Both the position numbers and the translations under genes were made by a program. From Lutjanus erythropterus (lineage: Eukaryota > Chordata > Actinopteri > Lutjaniformes > Lutjanidae): a stretch of DNA of 64,000 nucleotides. Where the stretch lies: NCBI GenBank assembly GCA_020091685.1, contig CM034608.1, forward strand, positions 9,548,522-9,612,521, given 5' to 3'. Below the pieces are notes generated by a model. The model was not told the DNA's origin and did not search any database. It saw nothing but the letters and a program-made list of their open reading frames with translations. Shown piece after piece: positions 11,560 through 23,062 of this stretch; the first letter of the stretch is position 1, and each line of letters begins with the position of its first letter.

Positions 11560-12780
11560 TCCTTGCACGGAGCCACTGGAGCTGTGTCACTTGCATTTCC
11601 CTGTAGTTTACTCTGGCCCGGTTCTAGGTGGAGGAGCAGTGGAGCCTCTCTCCAAGTTCTCTGAATAGTAAATGGGTTCCAAATTAATTGGCAGGATTTG
11701 TGAGGCAGTGAGATAATTCTTAGGCGCTGTAATGAAGTGGGACTGCTGTGAACACTAATGTGCCTTGCATTTGGGCTTAATTACAAGTTACTTAAGCAAA
11801 ACCTCATCAATAAAGAGTAATGCATCAAAAAAGTAACACCTGGTTGGTTAATCTCAGCAGGTAGGGAGAAACTGAGAGCAGGACAGTCATAATGTTGGTT
11901 TCCGGCACGCCGCTTAGCCGCATCCAAAGCTAATGAAATAAAAAAAAAAGGGGGGGAGCCAGTAATAATCATCTACGTCCAACACCCCCACCCCCTTTTC
12001 TCTGCAGGCAGAATTGGTCCTGTCATTTGGACCCTCCAAACACAGACCATATGTGGGTTCAGCCCTGGCAATCAGACTGCATTGTGGAGCAGGCGGCTGA
12101 GTTCATCAGGAAAAAATTAGCCCGCCGCTCTGCAGGCCTCGCTCCCATTGGCCAGTCACGCGGCCCGCTCCGTTTGAGGGCACCCCAGACATTCCTGCGG
12201 ATAATCTTTTCCATTCCTCTGCTCAGCTCGGTGAGGACAGACCAAATCACAGCACAAGGCCTGCATTGTGAGGGCCTTTTTCAAAAAGCCCTGTTTTCAA
12301 TGCCGTCGCTCTTTTATGCTTTCCCTCTCTCTCACCTCATATACCACAATTCCAAAAAAGAAAAAAAAAAAACGCTTTTCCCATCATGACTTCTTTTTCT
12401 CATAAAAAAGCACTAAATGATTGCCTTTTTAGAAACGATCCGAGGTCCCTGAACGCCACGGTTCTCACAGTCCCTTTCCAGTAAGAGTTTGTTTTTTGAG
12501 AAGCCCAAACAATGTAAAACCGCTGAAACCGGAGCCCGGCCACATCACTGCACGGCCTCGAGTTCAGCAGATCGCTGCTGAATATGGCTCCCCGGGCGAG
12601 GCTCGCAAAACCTTCCCAGAAACCTCCTGCTTGGTCACCGCTACATGCCTCGCACCTCCCACAGCAGCTTGTCATTGTGGCCATAGTCGGGCGGCTGGAA
12701 CGTTGAGATTGGAGGACAATCACACGATCTGGGGACACTGGTGGATTTATAGTAACACGTTCCATAATTAGACCCATGAT

Positions 12781-15700
12781 TATTACAGGGTCTATAAACT
12801 TCAGACTCCAGAGCGGCTGTCCAACCTCTCCTGCTATGACTTAACAGTTACTTCACTTTCCTCTAGAAAGTACACTCTGCTCTTGGCTACTCGTGGAGCA
12901 TTTAACAAATCACCGGTTTGATTTAACATCTCCTGTAGTGAAACAGCAACAACAAACGAGAATAAAATCCACCTTTCTCAGCACTTTCGCTCCTCCTCTC
13001 CTCTCCATTTGCCCCTGAATCTGATGTAGACAAAATAATCTAACGTGACTTGTGTCCTAGTGTGCTACGGGGCTTAAAATAGCCACAACACAAAGACGGA
13101 AAACCTTTGACATACTTCAGCAAGACTACACTTCTAATCCAGATGCTCCTAATTGTTCAGGAAACACGTCCTCCCTTACTGCAGGCTGTGACAGTAAAAA
13201 ATGTTGCAATCAATCAAGCTCTGTAAAATACACAAAGATGGGGGTGAGGTTGTTGGAAAAAGATCATGCTGAAACTTGTCCATGAAAAAGTATTTGCCTG
13301 TGAAAGAGAGAGTAGTGGGTTCTCGTTTTGCCTTCACCGAGGCAAAAACAGTCCTTGATCGTCATGATACAGATAAAAATAAGATATCTGGGTGGTCAAG
13401 CAAGAAAGAACTGTTTCTTTATAAATCTTAAACAAATATACGAGTTGTTGTTTCTCTAGTGATGTCAGACGGAAGCAGATGGGAATTATGTCCTTACTGC
13501 AAGTTCAGGATTAGTGTCCTGTTTTGAACTTTCACTTTCCAGCTACAGAACGGCCCACGTAACAATCAGGCAATGCAAACCAAAACTGTTTACACTCGCT
13601 GGGTATCATATTTAATTTACCAGTATATTATCCCTTCACATTCCCAGCCCCCCCACCCTTTTTTAAAAAAAACAATAATTACTACTTTTAAGGTCATTAA
13701 GTACAACTCTGTGTCTAATTTTTGACAGCAAAACTTCCACTGCAATAAAAAAAAACTTAAGAATAGACAAGAAAATCTGTGCGACAATAGATTGGATCGG
13801 TGTAATCATATTGGTAAATTTGATTGTATCATTTTTAAAACAGTCTATTGGAAGATATAATGGAATGATTTCAATTATGGAAAAACCTCAAGGCAGATTT
13901 GATACCGACTAGAAAATACAGAGACACGCACGGATTCTCTCTTTGCTTATCAAATTCAGATTGTACTACAGCACAGATTGAACAGATTTTGTCATTTTTG
14001 CTGTTATCTAGAACTTTTTTAGAAACTTTTTCCGTTGTGTTAGCAGTCTTAAAGAGGAAGAGACCATCTTTGCTAAAAAAAATGCCTTTTCATGAGCATT
14101 TTAACATTAACAGTGGTCCATATAGCAAGTTGGAGCCATAGACAGTATAATATATAGGTCTAAATCCTATTCAATATAGAAGTGAGTATTTTAATGTAGC
14201 ATGTTGTAAATATATAACAGGTTTCTTCTCTAAGCGTTTTCCCTAATTTGTCCTGGTTTGAAAAACAGACGAGAACATTTCATCTCAAAACTAGAAGCCT
14301 GATTTCACAAAACATTTAATAATTATAGTTTGCACCTTTTTAAATCCAGTGAACCCCTTTCACCCTGCAAATTCTATTATGCAGCTAAGAGCACTTGAAG
14401 TGAGAAAGAAATTAATTAAACCAAGAATACCAGAAAAGAGTCGAGATTAATTTGTAGTGCTGCGCAAAATGGAACAAATGGACTAAACCCTGAGCTAATG
14501 CAAAACAAGACAAAGAAGAAGAGCACTTGGTTTCTGTTAGGAGATGCTTGTATTCTTCAAGAGTAAATGGCAAATTAATAGGCTTGGGAAGATTTTCTAT
14601 TTTTACATGTTGGTTCATCTGTTCAGAAATAACACTGAACATCAGAATAACCCTGAGCGTACTTCTACTTCCTCCATATATAGAGGTTTTAGTTCAAAGA
14701 TAGACATTCAAACGTATCTAACTTTAAAATCAAAGGGCTGCTCTCATGGAGCTGTTTATATGTTTATGTGTGACTTTGTCTTGCCAGACGAGTCATCCTC
14801 TCCTCACATGACAGGCGGCTCAGCTGGTCACAGCACTGACACTGCAGAAGGAGTGGGCCTTGGGGATGGAGCGATAAACATATCAGCGGAAACCGCACGT
14901 TCTGCATGCCGCGGTCCCATATTCATCGGCCACATACCACACAGTTCAGTTTAGAATATCCGCTGATGTCAGACCCTGTGAGGAGGGGAAGAGGTGTGTG
15001 GTGGTGGGGGGGGTTGTCCATCACTGGGGCTCCACTTGCAAAGACACCATTAAGCATTAAAAAAAACAGTCTGGGCGCTGCTCCCAAAAAAAGCCCCCAG
15101 CCACACCTCTGACTGGCATGTTTATGCAGTAGAAACAAGCAATACTAAGCAATTACTATTACTAAGCAATACAAAACCAGCTAAAACTAATTAGCCTATT
15201 ATATAAACTCAGATCCAAGCATTTGTGATGGTATGGGGATTTGTTAATGCCCATCACATACATCTGTGAAGCCCCATTGGAACAACATATGCTGCCATCA
15301 AGCCAGTGTCACAATGCCAAGACACATTTTGCAATTGTAAACCCCGTAATGTGGTTTGATTAGACTGGTCTTCCCGGAGTCCAGATCTGTCTCCAACTGA
15401 AAATGTGCAGTACAACAACAGAGACCCTGGACCGTTGAGCACCTGAAGTGATGTATCAGTCAAGAATGAGAAAGAATTTCACTTTCAAAACTTCAGTAAC
15501 TGGTGTCCTCAGTTCCCAAGCGCTTACTGAGTGTTCTTAAACGTAAAGGTGATGTAACACAGTGGTAAACATCGAAACTGTTTTGGAGCACGCCAGAGCA
15601 ATGGCAAGACGTGATAAAGATCTCACTTGAACCTACTACAATTTAAATCATTACTACATACTGGTCTCTGAAAAACATCCTTGTGGTCTGCCTTTGATGT

Positions 15701-16744
15701 CATGAAAACAGATTAAATTTAATGAGATGAGATGTTATTTCGGGTGATTAAACAGGTGCATCAGGTCATGAGGTGCACTTAACAGGCTCCTCATGGCTAA
15801 TTTTTTAAACCTGCGACTGATGATCCAATCTAGATCGGATCAACCCGCTTCTTTGATAAAAATACATAATAAAGAACCGACAAGTAGCAGCAGGTGTATT
15901 CACGCAGTCGGTGTTACCTGAGGATAGGCGACGCTGATGGAGGGGACACATGCCACTGAAACAGGAACAAGCTTCGCCTGAGCGACCTCGCTGCATGGGA
16001 GGAGCCAACGAGCACTGGGGCTTCAGGAACCCTGTAATGAAAGAGATGAAGAAATATGAGAGACGGGAAAGAAGAGACAAAGAGGTCACGGAACAGGGAG
16101 AGGATTTTTCTGAGCATGCAACATTGGTATAAAAAAGGCCGAATCCAGCCTAAAAAGGCAAATGCCAAAATTGAGAATTTGCCTTTAGGGCGTCTTTGTT
16201 TTACGGTCATGGGATGAAAAGCGTTTGAGTTTAAAAATATATATTCCCACCGGCTGCATGCCACCATCAGACCCAGCCAACCTCTCACATTTGCAGTTTT
16301 GTGGCCGGCTGGCCTTCACCCTAACCTCCTCGCCAGTGGCATCACACCAGCTCAAAAGCTCAGGTCAGCTCCGTTGGCGTACCCGAAGCAGGGGGCTCCA
16401 GAAAGTAGACAGAGCCTGCAGAATACTGGGCAAGGCTGGCCTGGAGGATGGCGAAAAGCAGCTGCCCGTGGGACCGAGGTCAGCGGCTCCGGGTGGGCAA
16501 AATGCCAGATCAGGCTGAGGTGCCTGGAGGGGCTGGACGAGGCCGTCTTACTGTCTGTCTCTGGGGTCAAGGAGGTCATTTTCAATAGGGAAGTCATTAT
16601 CCGGCACAATAAAGCAACTGAGTGGGCTGCACCCCCTCCGGACCAGAATTCAGCCGTCACTGACGTTATCCAGCAAACAGGAAGAGCAACAAATAAACCT
16701 ACAGTAGATTGCCAAAAACAGAAATATCTGAATAAGAGCCGCAA
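12781..16744. other. Non-coding stretch
   Basis: No gene is seen. It is AT-rich intronic DNA from 12780 to 14800. Repeat-poor, GC-richer islands lie at 14800-15010 (TCATCGGCCACATACC, CATGCCGCGGTCCC) and 16250-16640. The frames on both strands at 16299-16751 overlap one another and look compositional. Confidence 0.3.
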
Positions 16745-16747
16745 TGT

Positions 16748-17283
16748 TTAAGTGATTAATCACTTAGATCACTTAGTTGTCAACTATTCAATAAACTATT
16801 AACTATTTTGATAATCAATTAAACAGTTCGATATTTTTTTCAGAGAAATCAGTCAGAATTCAGCCTCTTAAATGTGAATATTTTCCAGCTTCTTTATCTC
16901 TTACAGGTTGTTAACTGAATTTATTTGGCTTGTGGATAGATCCCGACTGATGTATCGGTCCACCGCTATTATCGGCTCAATATTGGCCTATCACAGCATA
17001 TATGTTGACTAATACAGTTTGTTTTTTTATTTATAAGCTTTATAGGCAGCATTCTGTATATATAACATAATTTTTCTTAATTCAGAACACATATATTTTG
17101 CTCTGTTTGTGTTTCTTGCATTGCTTTCTAATATCAGTATCGGATCCAAAAGTCAAGTCTCGGTCAAGCCCTTATTGTGAACAAAACAAGACATTATATA
17201 GACCAAACAACTAATTGATTGAGAGAATGATCTACAAATTAATCTGTAGTGAAAATAATCATCACGTGCAGCCCAACCTCTAA
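16748..17283 (-). mobile_element. hAT-like MITE copy, interrupted by another MITE
   Basis: On the plus strand the family's reverse-strand landmarks appear in order: ACTATTTTGATAATCAATTA, TTAAATGTGAATATTTTCCAG and GAATTTATTTGGCTTGTGGA; then a foreign segment; then ACAAAACAAGACATT, ACCAAACAACTAATTGATTG and CACGTGCAGCCCAACC. The break falls in the middle of the consensus, which shows a later insertion. Confidence 0.65.
16937..17173. mobile_element. Second MITE family nested in the above (GATATATCGG type)
   Basis: This segment begins TAGATCCCGACTGATGTATC and contains CAATATTGGCCTATCACAG and TTTATAGGCAGCATT, features shared with 29481-29660. It is flanked by CTTGTGGA and ATTGTGAA (6 of 8 identical), consistent with an 8-bp target duplication of a hAT-type transposition. 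Confidence 0.55.
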
Positions 17284-17629
17284 TAATCAAAATGGGAGGA
17301 GAATGTAAAAAATAAGTAAATGCAAGAGAAGGTTGGAACCAAAAGCACCATAAATTAAACAGTAACTTGCAACTAAATGCCAAACGCTGACTAGGGCTTT
17401 TTATTATTCTAATATACTTTTAAAAACATACTGAAAATATTATAGTGTGATTTTAGCAGGAAACAAAGATGTTTGTCTGTAAAATGAAGTCTGTAGAATA
17501 TGATGAATATGATGTGTAGGCCAGGACATTTCATTTAAAATGGTATTTTGACACAGATTTTGTCAACTATTGCATTTCCTGCCATTAGAAAACTGCAGTA
17601 GGGCATATTGTGATTTTTCAGCCCTGCAA

Positions 17630-17735
17630 TGAACTGGCGGCTTGTACCCCACCTTTTGTCCAGTGTCAGCTGTGATAGGCTCCAGCCCCCCACGACCCAT
17701 AAAGAATAAGCGGTTACAGACGATGGGTGGACAGA
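17630..17735 (+). mobile_element. LINE 3'-tail fragment (L2/Maui-like)
   Basis: The sequence carries GTGTCAGCTGTGATAGGCTCCAG, then CCCCCCACGACCC, then AATAAGCGGTTACAGACGATGG. That order is the familiar 3' end of fish L2-type LINEs and of SINEs that share the tail. Only about 100 bp remain and no reverse transcriptase is present. Confidence 0.65.
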
Positions 17736-18763
17736 TATTGCGATTTTAATACAATTTTGATTAATTGTTCAGCCCTAACTCCACACACCACACAGAACCC
17801 TAACATTAATGACCTTTTCCAGTTCCTGGATATCTCTTAAATACACACAGACTTAAAAGTGGCATATGAGTGCCATTTGATTTCAGGATCGACACCGTAG
17901 CCTCGAGCCGAGGAGGAAACTTCTGTCTGAACTTTACTCTTCTTTACTCAAAGGAGGATTCGCTCTGTCTTTATCGACTGGGTAGCTCATGCGGATCTCA
18001 TTGGCATCGGCAGATCACTGCAAATCCAAACTTTATTCATTCCTCATGAGGACCTTTAGATTTCGAGCAAACATCAAGCGCGGCAGCCGGAGGAGCACCC
18101 CCCCCCTCCACCGCCGTCACTGTGTTCTGAGCCCAATAAAGCCCCTTTATTGCCACCATGAAAAACATGTCACTCCGGATGAGCTCAGAGAATGACATTT
18201 AAAACAGGCAAAGGGATATTGAATTAGTTCCCCATGATAAGCTGTCTGGGATGCTGATACTCGCTGCTTATAAGGGTGTGCATGTGCGAGTGTGTGCCAT
18301 GTGCATGTGTGTGCGCAGTTGTGTGAGTGTGAGAGGAGGGGTTTCATGTCCGATGCATTCTTCAAAGCTTTGATTAGTATTACGGATGAAGCGGGGACTG
18401 ACGGGGCGAAGCAAGTCTGGACTGGCAAGAGCAAACACAGACAGACTGAGATCATGCAGAAGACCATGAATTAAATAAAAAACAGAGGAGGAGAGCATTT
18501 TGACTGTCTCATTAAAACTAGCAGTAAACATGTTTGTATCTCATTGTTTGCTGAGCACAATAACGCTATTGTTGTTATCAGATGTTGGAAGAGAGTCGAC
18601 TGAAAACAAGAGCGGTTTCTCTAAAACACAATTTCATGGGTATCATTAAGACTAAAGTCATTTTGGAAGGGCATGAGAAAAACGTAGAGACAATTTATGT
18701 TCTGCTTAAGAGATGACTTGAGTAAAGCCTGTGTGTGTGTGATTAAGTTCTGATAGATTTTAA
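17736..18763. other. Non-coding stretch
   Basis: No gene is seen. Short terminal scraps with TTCAGCCCTAAC near 17770 resemble MITE ends. A TG-rich low-complexity patch lies at 18280-18330. The remainder is unremarkable. Confidence 0.3.
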
Positions 18764-19563
18764 TTAGATTAGGGATTATTTCACCCCAAAATACAATTAA
18801 ACATGTTTTTCCTCTTAGCTTGAGTCCAGTCTATCAGTTGAGAGTATGATATGCCAAAAGATATCTGTCTATCATATTATCAGTTCCAATATCATATTTT
18901 TCATTCCTGATACTGATTCTGATACTCGAAGAAATTCTCTAAACAGTTTGATGTTAAGCCAAATTCCAGACCGGACTTGTAATACTGAGTTTTACCACAA
19001 AAGGCTGCACAAAACACAACTGCTCCCACAACAACATACAAAGAGCCCACGAACAAGGTAAGTTTACCATAACAAGTTCCTGTAAGTGTTTCACAATAAA
19101 AGACTCAATTAAGAAATGAAGGGGTTCTGTCCGCTGAAACACCAGAAGGCTTTTAATTTGTTGAATTTGTATTCACGGCCCAGTCGCACATCAACTTTCC
19201 TGAACTTTGAGAAGGCAGAGTAACAGTCTCAATCACTAGCAAAGATGTTTGCTTTGGCAGGCCACTCCCCCGCATTTGCATTTATGTGGCTGGGTGCCAA
19301 AAAACCCCCAAAAAAACCCAACATTTTCTCTCTAGTAAAAGAAAGTAGATCTGGTAGATTCTACTGCAGAAAGAGACACTGCTTTGGAGTTTTTCTGTTT
19401 GAGTGCCATTATATCGGTGAGAAGGCAGACAACTCTGGGGCCGATATCTCCAAAACTCTGCAACTCACACCAAAAAAAAAAAAAAAATCTAGATTGATAA
19501 ACAACACAACAGGTAAAAGGAAACACATGCATGTTTGATCTCGGGGGTGAACTCTCCCTTTAA
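18764..19563. mobile_element. TTAA-type MITE with CACCCC ends, containing other repeat pieces
   Basis: The left end (AGGGATTATTTCACCCC, then ACATGTTTTTCCTCTTAGCTTGAG) mirrors the right end (CATGCATGTTTGATCTCGGGGGTGAACTCTCCCTTTAA). A partial relative lies at 56646-56862. The central part (about 18845-19240) looks like one or more foreign repeats (GATACTGATTCTGATAC; TTCCTGTAAGTGTTTCACAATAAAAG). A poly-A tract lies at 19472-19487. Confidence 0.5.
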
Positions 19564-20550
19564 TGCAGTAACTTTAACACACTAAATGTGGCTCAAAACA
19601 ATGCTTGGTACATTGTAATTATCTTTCCATCTGTTATAAAGAAATTTGGTAAACAGGATGCTGCTGTGTCATAGCAGGGTCTCATTTTGTGGGCAATAAA
19701 TTACATGATATCAGACAGCTGCAAAGACTTGTGCCTGATGCAGCTTTTTAGGTTGTAACAAATATTTCCAATACTGGTATCACTGTCAGAACAATTCTAA
19801 TAAATTAGACATTAAGCACGGGTAAGTGTAAACCATTCGCATACTTTTCCCAGCTTGTGAGCTTACAAAAGGACACTAAACTTTTATACGAAAATACCTC
19901 AAGAGCAAAAGATTTGTATAGTTTTCTACCAGTGCACTCCTCCTAATTTTCAGTTTCTTTTCTGTTGTAATGGATGAGATGCATGCACTCTGGGAGAGGA
20001 GAAAAAAAAAGAATCATGGAAGAATCTTGCAAAATTCATAAAAGTCCTGCTTCATCTACCCCAATTCAGTGCGCTCCTAGTCGTTCAAAGGGGTTGAAGG
20101 GCAAACAGTGACACATGGTATAGAGCTCTGAGCGATGTCACTGAACATTAAGGCATTAACATGTGAGCCCAGGCTTCCAGTCAAGTTGGACTTTTCCAAA
20201 ATCTAAGCTAAACTAAGCAGACAGCAGCTCCCCCACTAAAAGAGCCCAACACTGCGAGCCGTCCACCGGAGTAATGTTCCCACGGGACAGAGCTATGCCT
20301 AAAGTACGGTGCTCAAACGCTTGGAATTTCACCTAAAGCTTGAAGACAGAGCTAGAAAATGGAACAAATTAGTCTGACCCTGAATGTGATCTCAGCATCT
20401 CGGGAAAATAAACTTCATCCTTTGCTATTTTTAATGTAAATACACAGATCTATGAGGAGAGAAATCAAATTACATACACTGAATCGTCAAACGTTCAGCT
20501 ACCTGACAGTTGTAAAAATATCTAAAAACTATGGATTTGAGAGGCATGTA
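19564..20550. other. Non-coding stretch
   Basis: No gene or clear repeat is recognised. It is AT-rich unique-looking DNA with a GAGGAGAAAAAAAAAG patch near 19995. Confidence 0.3.
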
Positions 20551-20955
20551 CGTGGCATCATAAATCATTTTCAGCGAAAGGCTTTACTTTTCAGGCCTGA
20601 AAGTAAATGATGAAAGTGCGGCGGGAGGCCCTCGGACATGCATGTGCAGGTTCAGGCTGTCACGAGCGGTAAGGTTGGTACACGTCTTGTCATTAAATCA
20701 TCTCTATCACGCCGCATCAAATGTCTCGGCCCGTATACTTTCAAGAGGACCCTGATTACTGAAATGTTTGATCTTGCTCCTCACTTCTAAGCGTATAGGA
20801 TCTCATTGGCTTTAATAACTACACGATCCAATCTTCGGGGGGACAGGCTCAAACGCTCCCCCCGCCAGCAGCCAATCAGCATTATCCTTACCGGCCGTCA
20901 TGGGGGATCAGAGCAATGTAAACACGCTGGGGGTTTCCTCATTAAAGATAGGCTG

Positions 20956-21089
20956 CTAATGAAATCGCATCCAGCATTTACAACCTAGTGCTAATGAAGG
21001 CAAGCCTTTGAGATGGTCCACTAATGAAAGGAGGCTTTTTATTGACATAAGGCTAATAAAAGAAAGGCTTAATGACAAGGTTCTAATGA
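20956..21089 (+). repeat. Diverged array of CTAATGA motifs at about 31-bp spacing
   Basis: CTAAT begins at 20956, 20991, 21021, 21053 and 21083, giving steps of 35, 30, 32 and 30 bp. The last units also share GGAGGCTTTTTATTGACA-like interiors (AAGGCAAGCCTTTGAGA, AAAGGAGGCTTTTTATTGAC, AAAGAAAGGCTTAATGAC). It may be an old 30-32-bp minisatellite or helically phased homeodomain sites. Confidence 0.6.
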
Positions 21090-21339
21090 AACAAAGGTGC
21101 GTAAATTTGCCATTATAAGAAAATTCACTGATAAGGGCACAGCTGAAGTATTTTCGGACTATTCTCATTTATCACAGACGCATCAGTGAAAGTGCTTCCA
21201 GACTTTACAAGATCCCACAAACTCGAGTCTTTTGAATGAAATACATTCAAGCATTTATGGGGGTTTAAGGGATTGCAGCCGTGCTCTCTTAAAGCGTAGC
21301 GATTGTTCGTGTCCCGTGTTGCCGGGGTGACCGAGCCCA

Positions 21340-21352
21340 AGGTCAAAGTTCA
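21340..21352 (+). promoter_or_regulatory. Nuclear-receptor DR1 site
   Basis: AGGTCA-A-AGTTCA is two consensus half-sites in direct repeat with one base between. DR1 elements are bound by RXR homodimers, PPAR:RXR, HNF4 and COUP-TF. It sits 56 bp upstream of the TCCCACGTGGGA palindrome. Confidence 0.5.
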
Positions 21353-21620
21353 TTGGGCCCTTAATGCATCTCGCAGGTGCAATAAAAAATAAGAAAAAAA
21401 AAACCTTTCCCACGTGGGACTCTGGGTGGGGGGGCGGGATAAGGTCCTGTGCAGAAGGATGGACCGGCAAAGGAGCCATCAGTCGCCACGGTTACCGCTG
21501 CGAACACCATTCACCTTCAGCGTTTGCCTCAAGGCTCCACGTGAGGAAGTAAAAAGAAAGACCAAGTTCTACACCGCCTTTCCTCTTCACGCCTGTCCTC
21601 TACAACGGCCTTGAAGACTG

Positions 21621-22117
21621 GAGTCAAGTTGCCCACATGTCCCTGAGATATCTATTTCATTGGATTTTCAGTTTCCTCAACATGTTATTTCACAGGACAG
21701 AAGACTTCAACATGACTGGATGATGAATTAGTCAATGAAATGTACTAATAAAATAAGAATACAGTGCATGTAATAATTTTTATATGCAGAGACTACATAT
21801 CAGCACTATGTTAGTGCTTCATGTACCAGTGTGTGCAGCAGCATGTGCTGGAACTATTAGCTCTTAGCATTTAAAGAACTTAATCCAAAATGTAGATAAT
21901 TGATTAACCGTTAAAACCCCGTATCAAGCAAAAATGGCTTCAGTTTTGTTGTTTTACAGTTACTTTTGCTGCCTTTTTGGTTGTTGGATTGCATATTTTT
22001 GTGTTTTTGAGTATTTGTATGTTCTGGGAACTCATGATAGGTTTTTTTTCCTTCAGTTTCTTTATTTTCTAATAGGGTTAGGTGATTTAGTTATCGGCTA
22101 TTGGCTAGAGGTCTAAA
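21621..22117. other. Non-coding stretch
   Basis: AT-rich DNA with no gene or recognised repeat. The plus-strand frame at 21934-22116 gives only a hydrophobic low-complexity translation. Confidence 0.3.
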
Positions 22118-22437
22118 GCTGAAATTACGAGTTTACTGTCAAATTAATCAGCAACTATTTTGATAATCGATTTAAATCAGTCTCAGTAATTTTTTAGTAA
22201 AAAACGTAAAAATGTCAGCTTCTTACATACGAATATTTTCTGGCTTCATTATTCCTCTATGATGATAAACTTTTAACTTTTAAATCTTCGGGTTGCCGAC
22301 AAAATATTTCACACTGCCTTGGGCTTTGGGAAACACTGATCATCAGTTTTGCCATTTTATAGACCACACAACTAATCGATTAATCAAGAAAATACTTAAT
22401 AGATTAATCGATGACTAAAATAATTGTTAGTTGCACA
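22118..22437 (-). mobile_element. hAT-like MITE copy, nearly full length
   Basis: Reverse-strand landmarks appear in order: ACTATTTTGATAATCGATT, GAATATTTTCTGGCTTC, TTGGGCTTTGGGAAACACTGATCATC, CACAACTAATCGATTAATCAAG and AATAATTGTTAGTTGCA. It is about 320 bp, matching the intact copy at 48126-48458. Confidence 0.7.
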
Positions 22438-22984
22438 TTTTATTTTGCTAATTTAATGCCTCCGAAGAACAAGGGAGAGCCGCTACTTAGGGAAACACTC
22501 TGGCTCAGCGGCACGGTACACACCCACTGACCCAAATAACGAGCGGGAGGAAAAAAGCCTGAGGAACCAGAATGTTTTCAATTTTCATCTAAAAAGGATT
22601 TATTTCAGCCAAACCAGAGTTGGGAATTGTAGGAACAGAAGAAAGACTAACCAAGATGTTTCTGGTGAGTTTTACTTTGTTTCTGTGTCGAGTTTGTTTT
22701 ACGATGATTTCACAAGGCAATTAAGCTAATCTTAGTGCCGTAAATGAGAGAAACTTGGATTACAGTTGTATTTTTCCATTAAATAAGGAAAATAGGTGTA
22801 ATAATATTTCCTCTTTTGACTTTTAGTGAGTTTATTCTGTTTATTTATTGGATGCAGCGTACATAAAGTAGCAAACTGGCCATTCCTACACATCTCTAAG
22901 CTGAAACTCCAGTGGGGACACACACCACAATCGCTGGGGTGACGGTGGCCGGTTTCAAAACTTCTCCAAACCCTTTTTTCTGGA

Positions 22985-23062
22985 ATTTTAGACTAATAGA
23001 TTTATTACAAAAAAATCATTCGATTAGTCAATGATGAAAATAATCGTTAGTTACAGGCCTCA
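22985..23062 (-). mobile_element. hAT-like MITE fragment
   Basis: Only the last part of the family remains: ATTCGATTAGTCAATGATG and AAAATAATCGTTAGTTACAGGCC. Confidence 0.5.

Larger units (their letters stand above)
11050..12780. promoter_or_regulatory. GC-enriched, repeat-poor block (candidate regulatory DNA)
   Basis: Two CpG-richer islands (about 11060-11290 and 12020-12760) sit in otherwise AT-rich DNA. They carry CCAAT-type boxes (GCCAATTAGAGCGC, CCCATTGGCCAGTC) and no known repeat. Between them are simple repeats: (CA)n at 11316-11331, T22 at 11467-11488 and (AC)10 at 11540-11559. The open frames here look like by-products of composition. The function is inferred only from base composition and lack of repeats. 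Confidence 0.3.
20551..21620. promoter_or_regulatory. Candidate conserved regulatory block
   Basis: This is one of the most enhancer-like blocks in the window. It is repeat-poor and CpG-bearing, and rich in homeodomain cores (CTAATGA, CATTAAA, TAATAA), CCAATCA boxes, an exact nuclear-receptor DR1 (21340-21352) and a perfect E-box palindrome TCCCACGTGGGA (21408-21419). The strongest internal pattern is the spaced CTAATGA array. No protein-like reading frame is present. Confidence 0.4.

Noticed and set aside
19051..19063. Strong plus-strand donor AAG|GTAAGT
   Set aside because: It lies inside repeat sequence within the 18764-19563 element, with no supporting exon.
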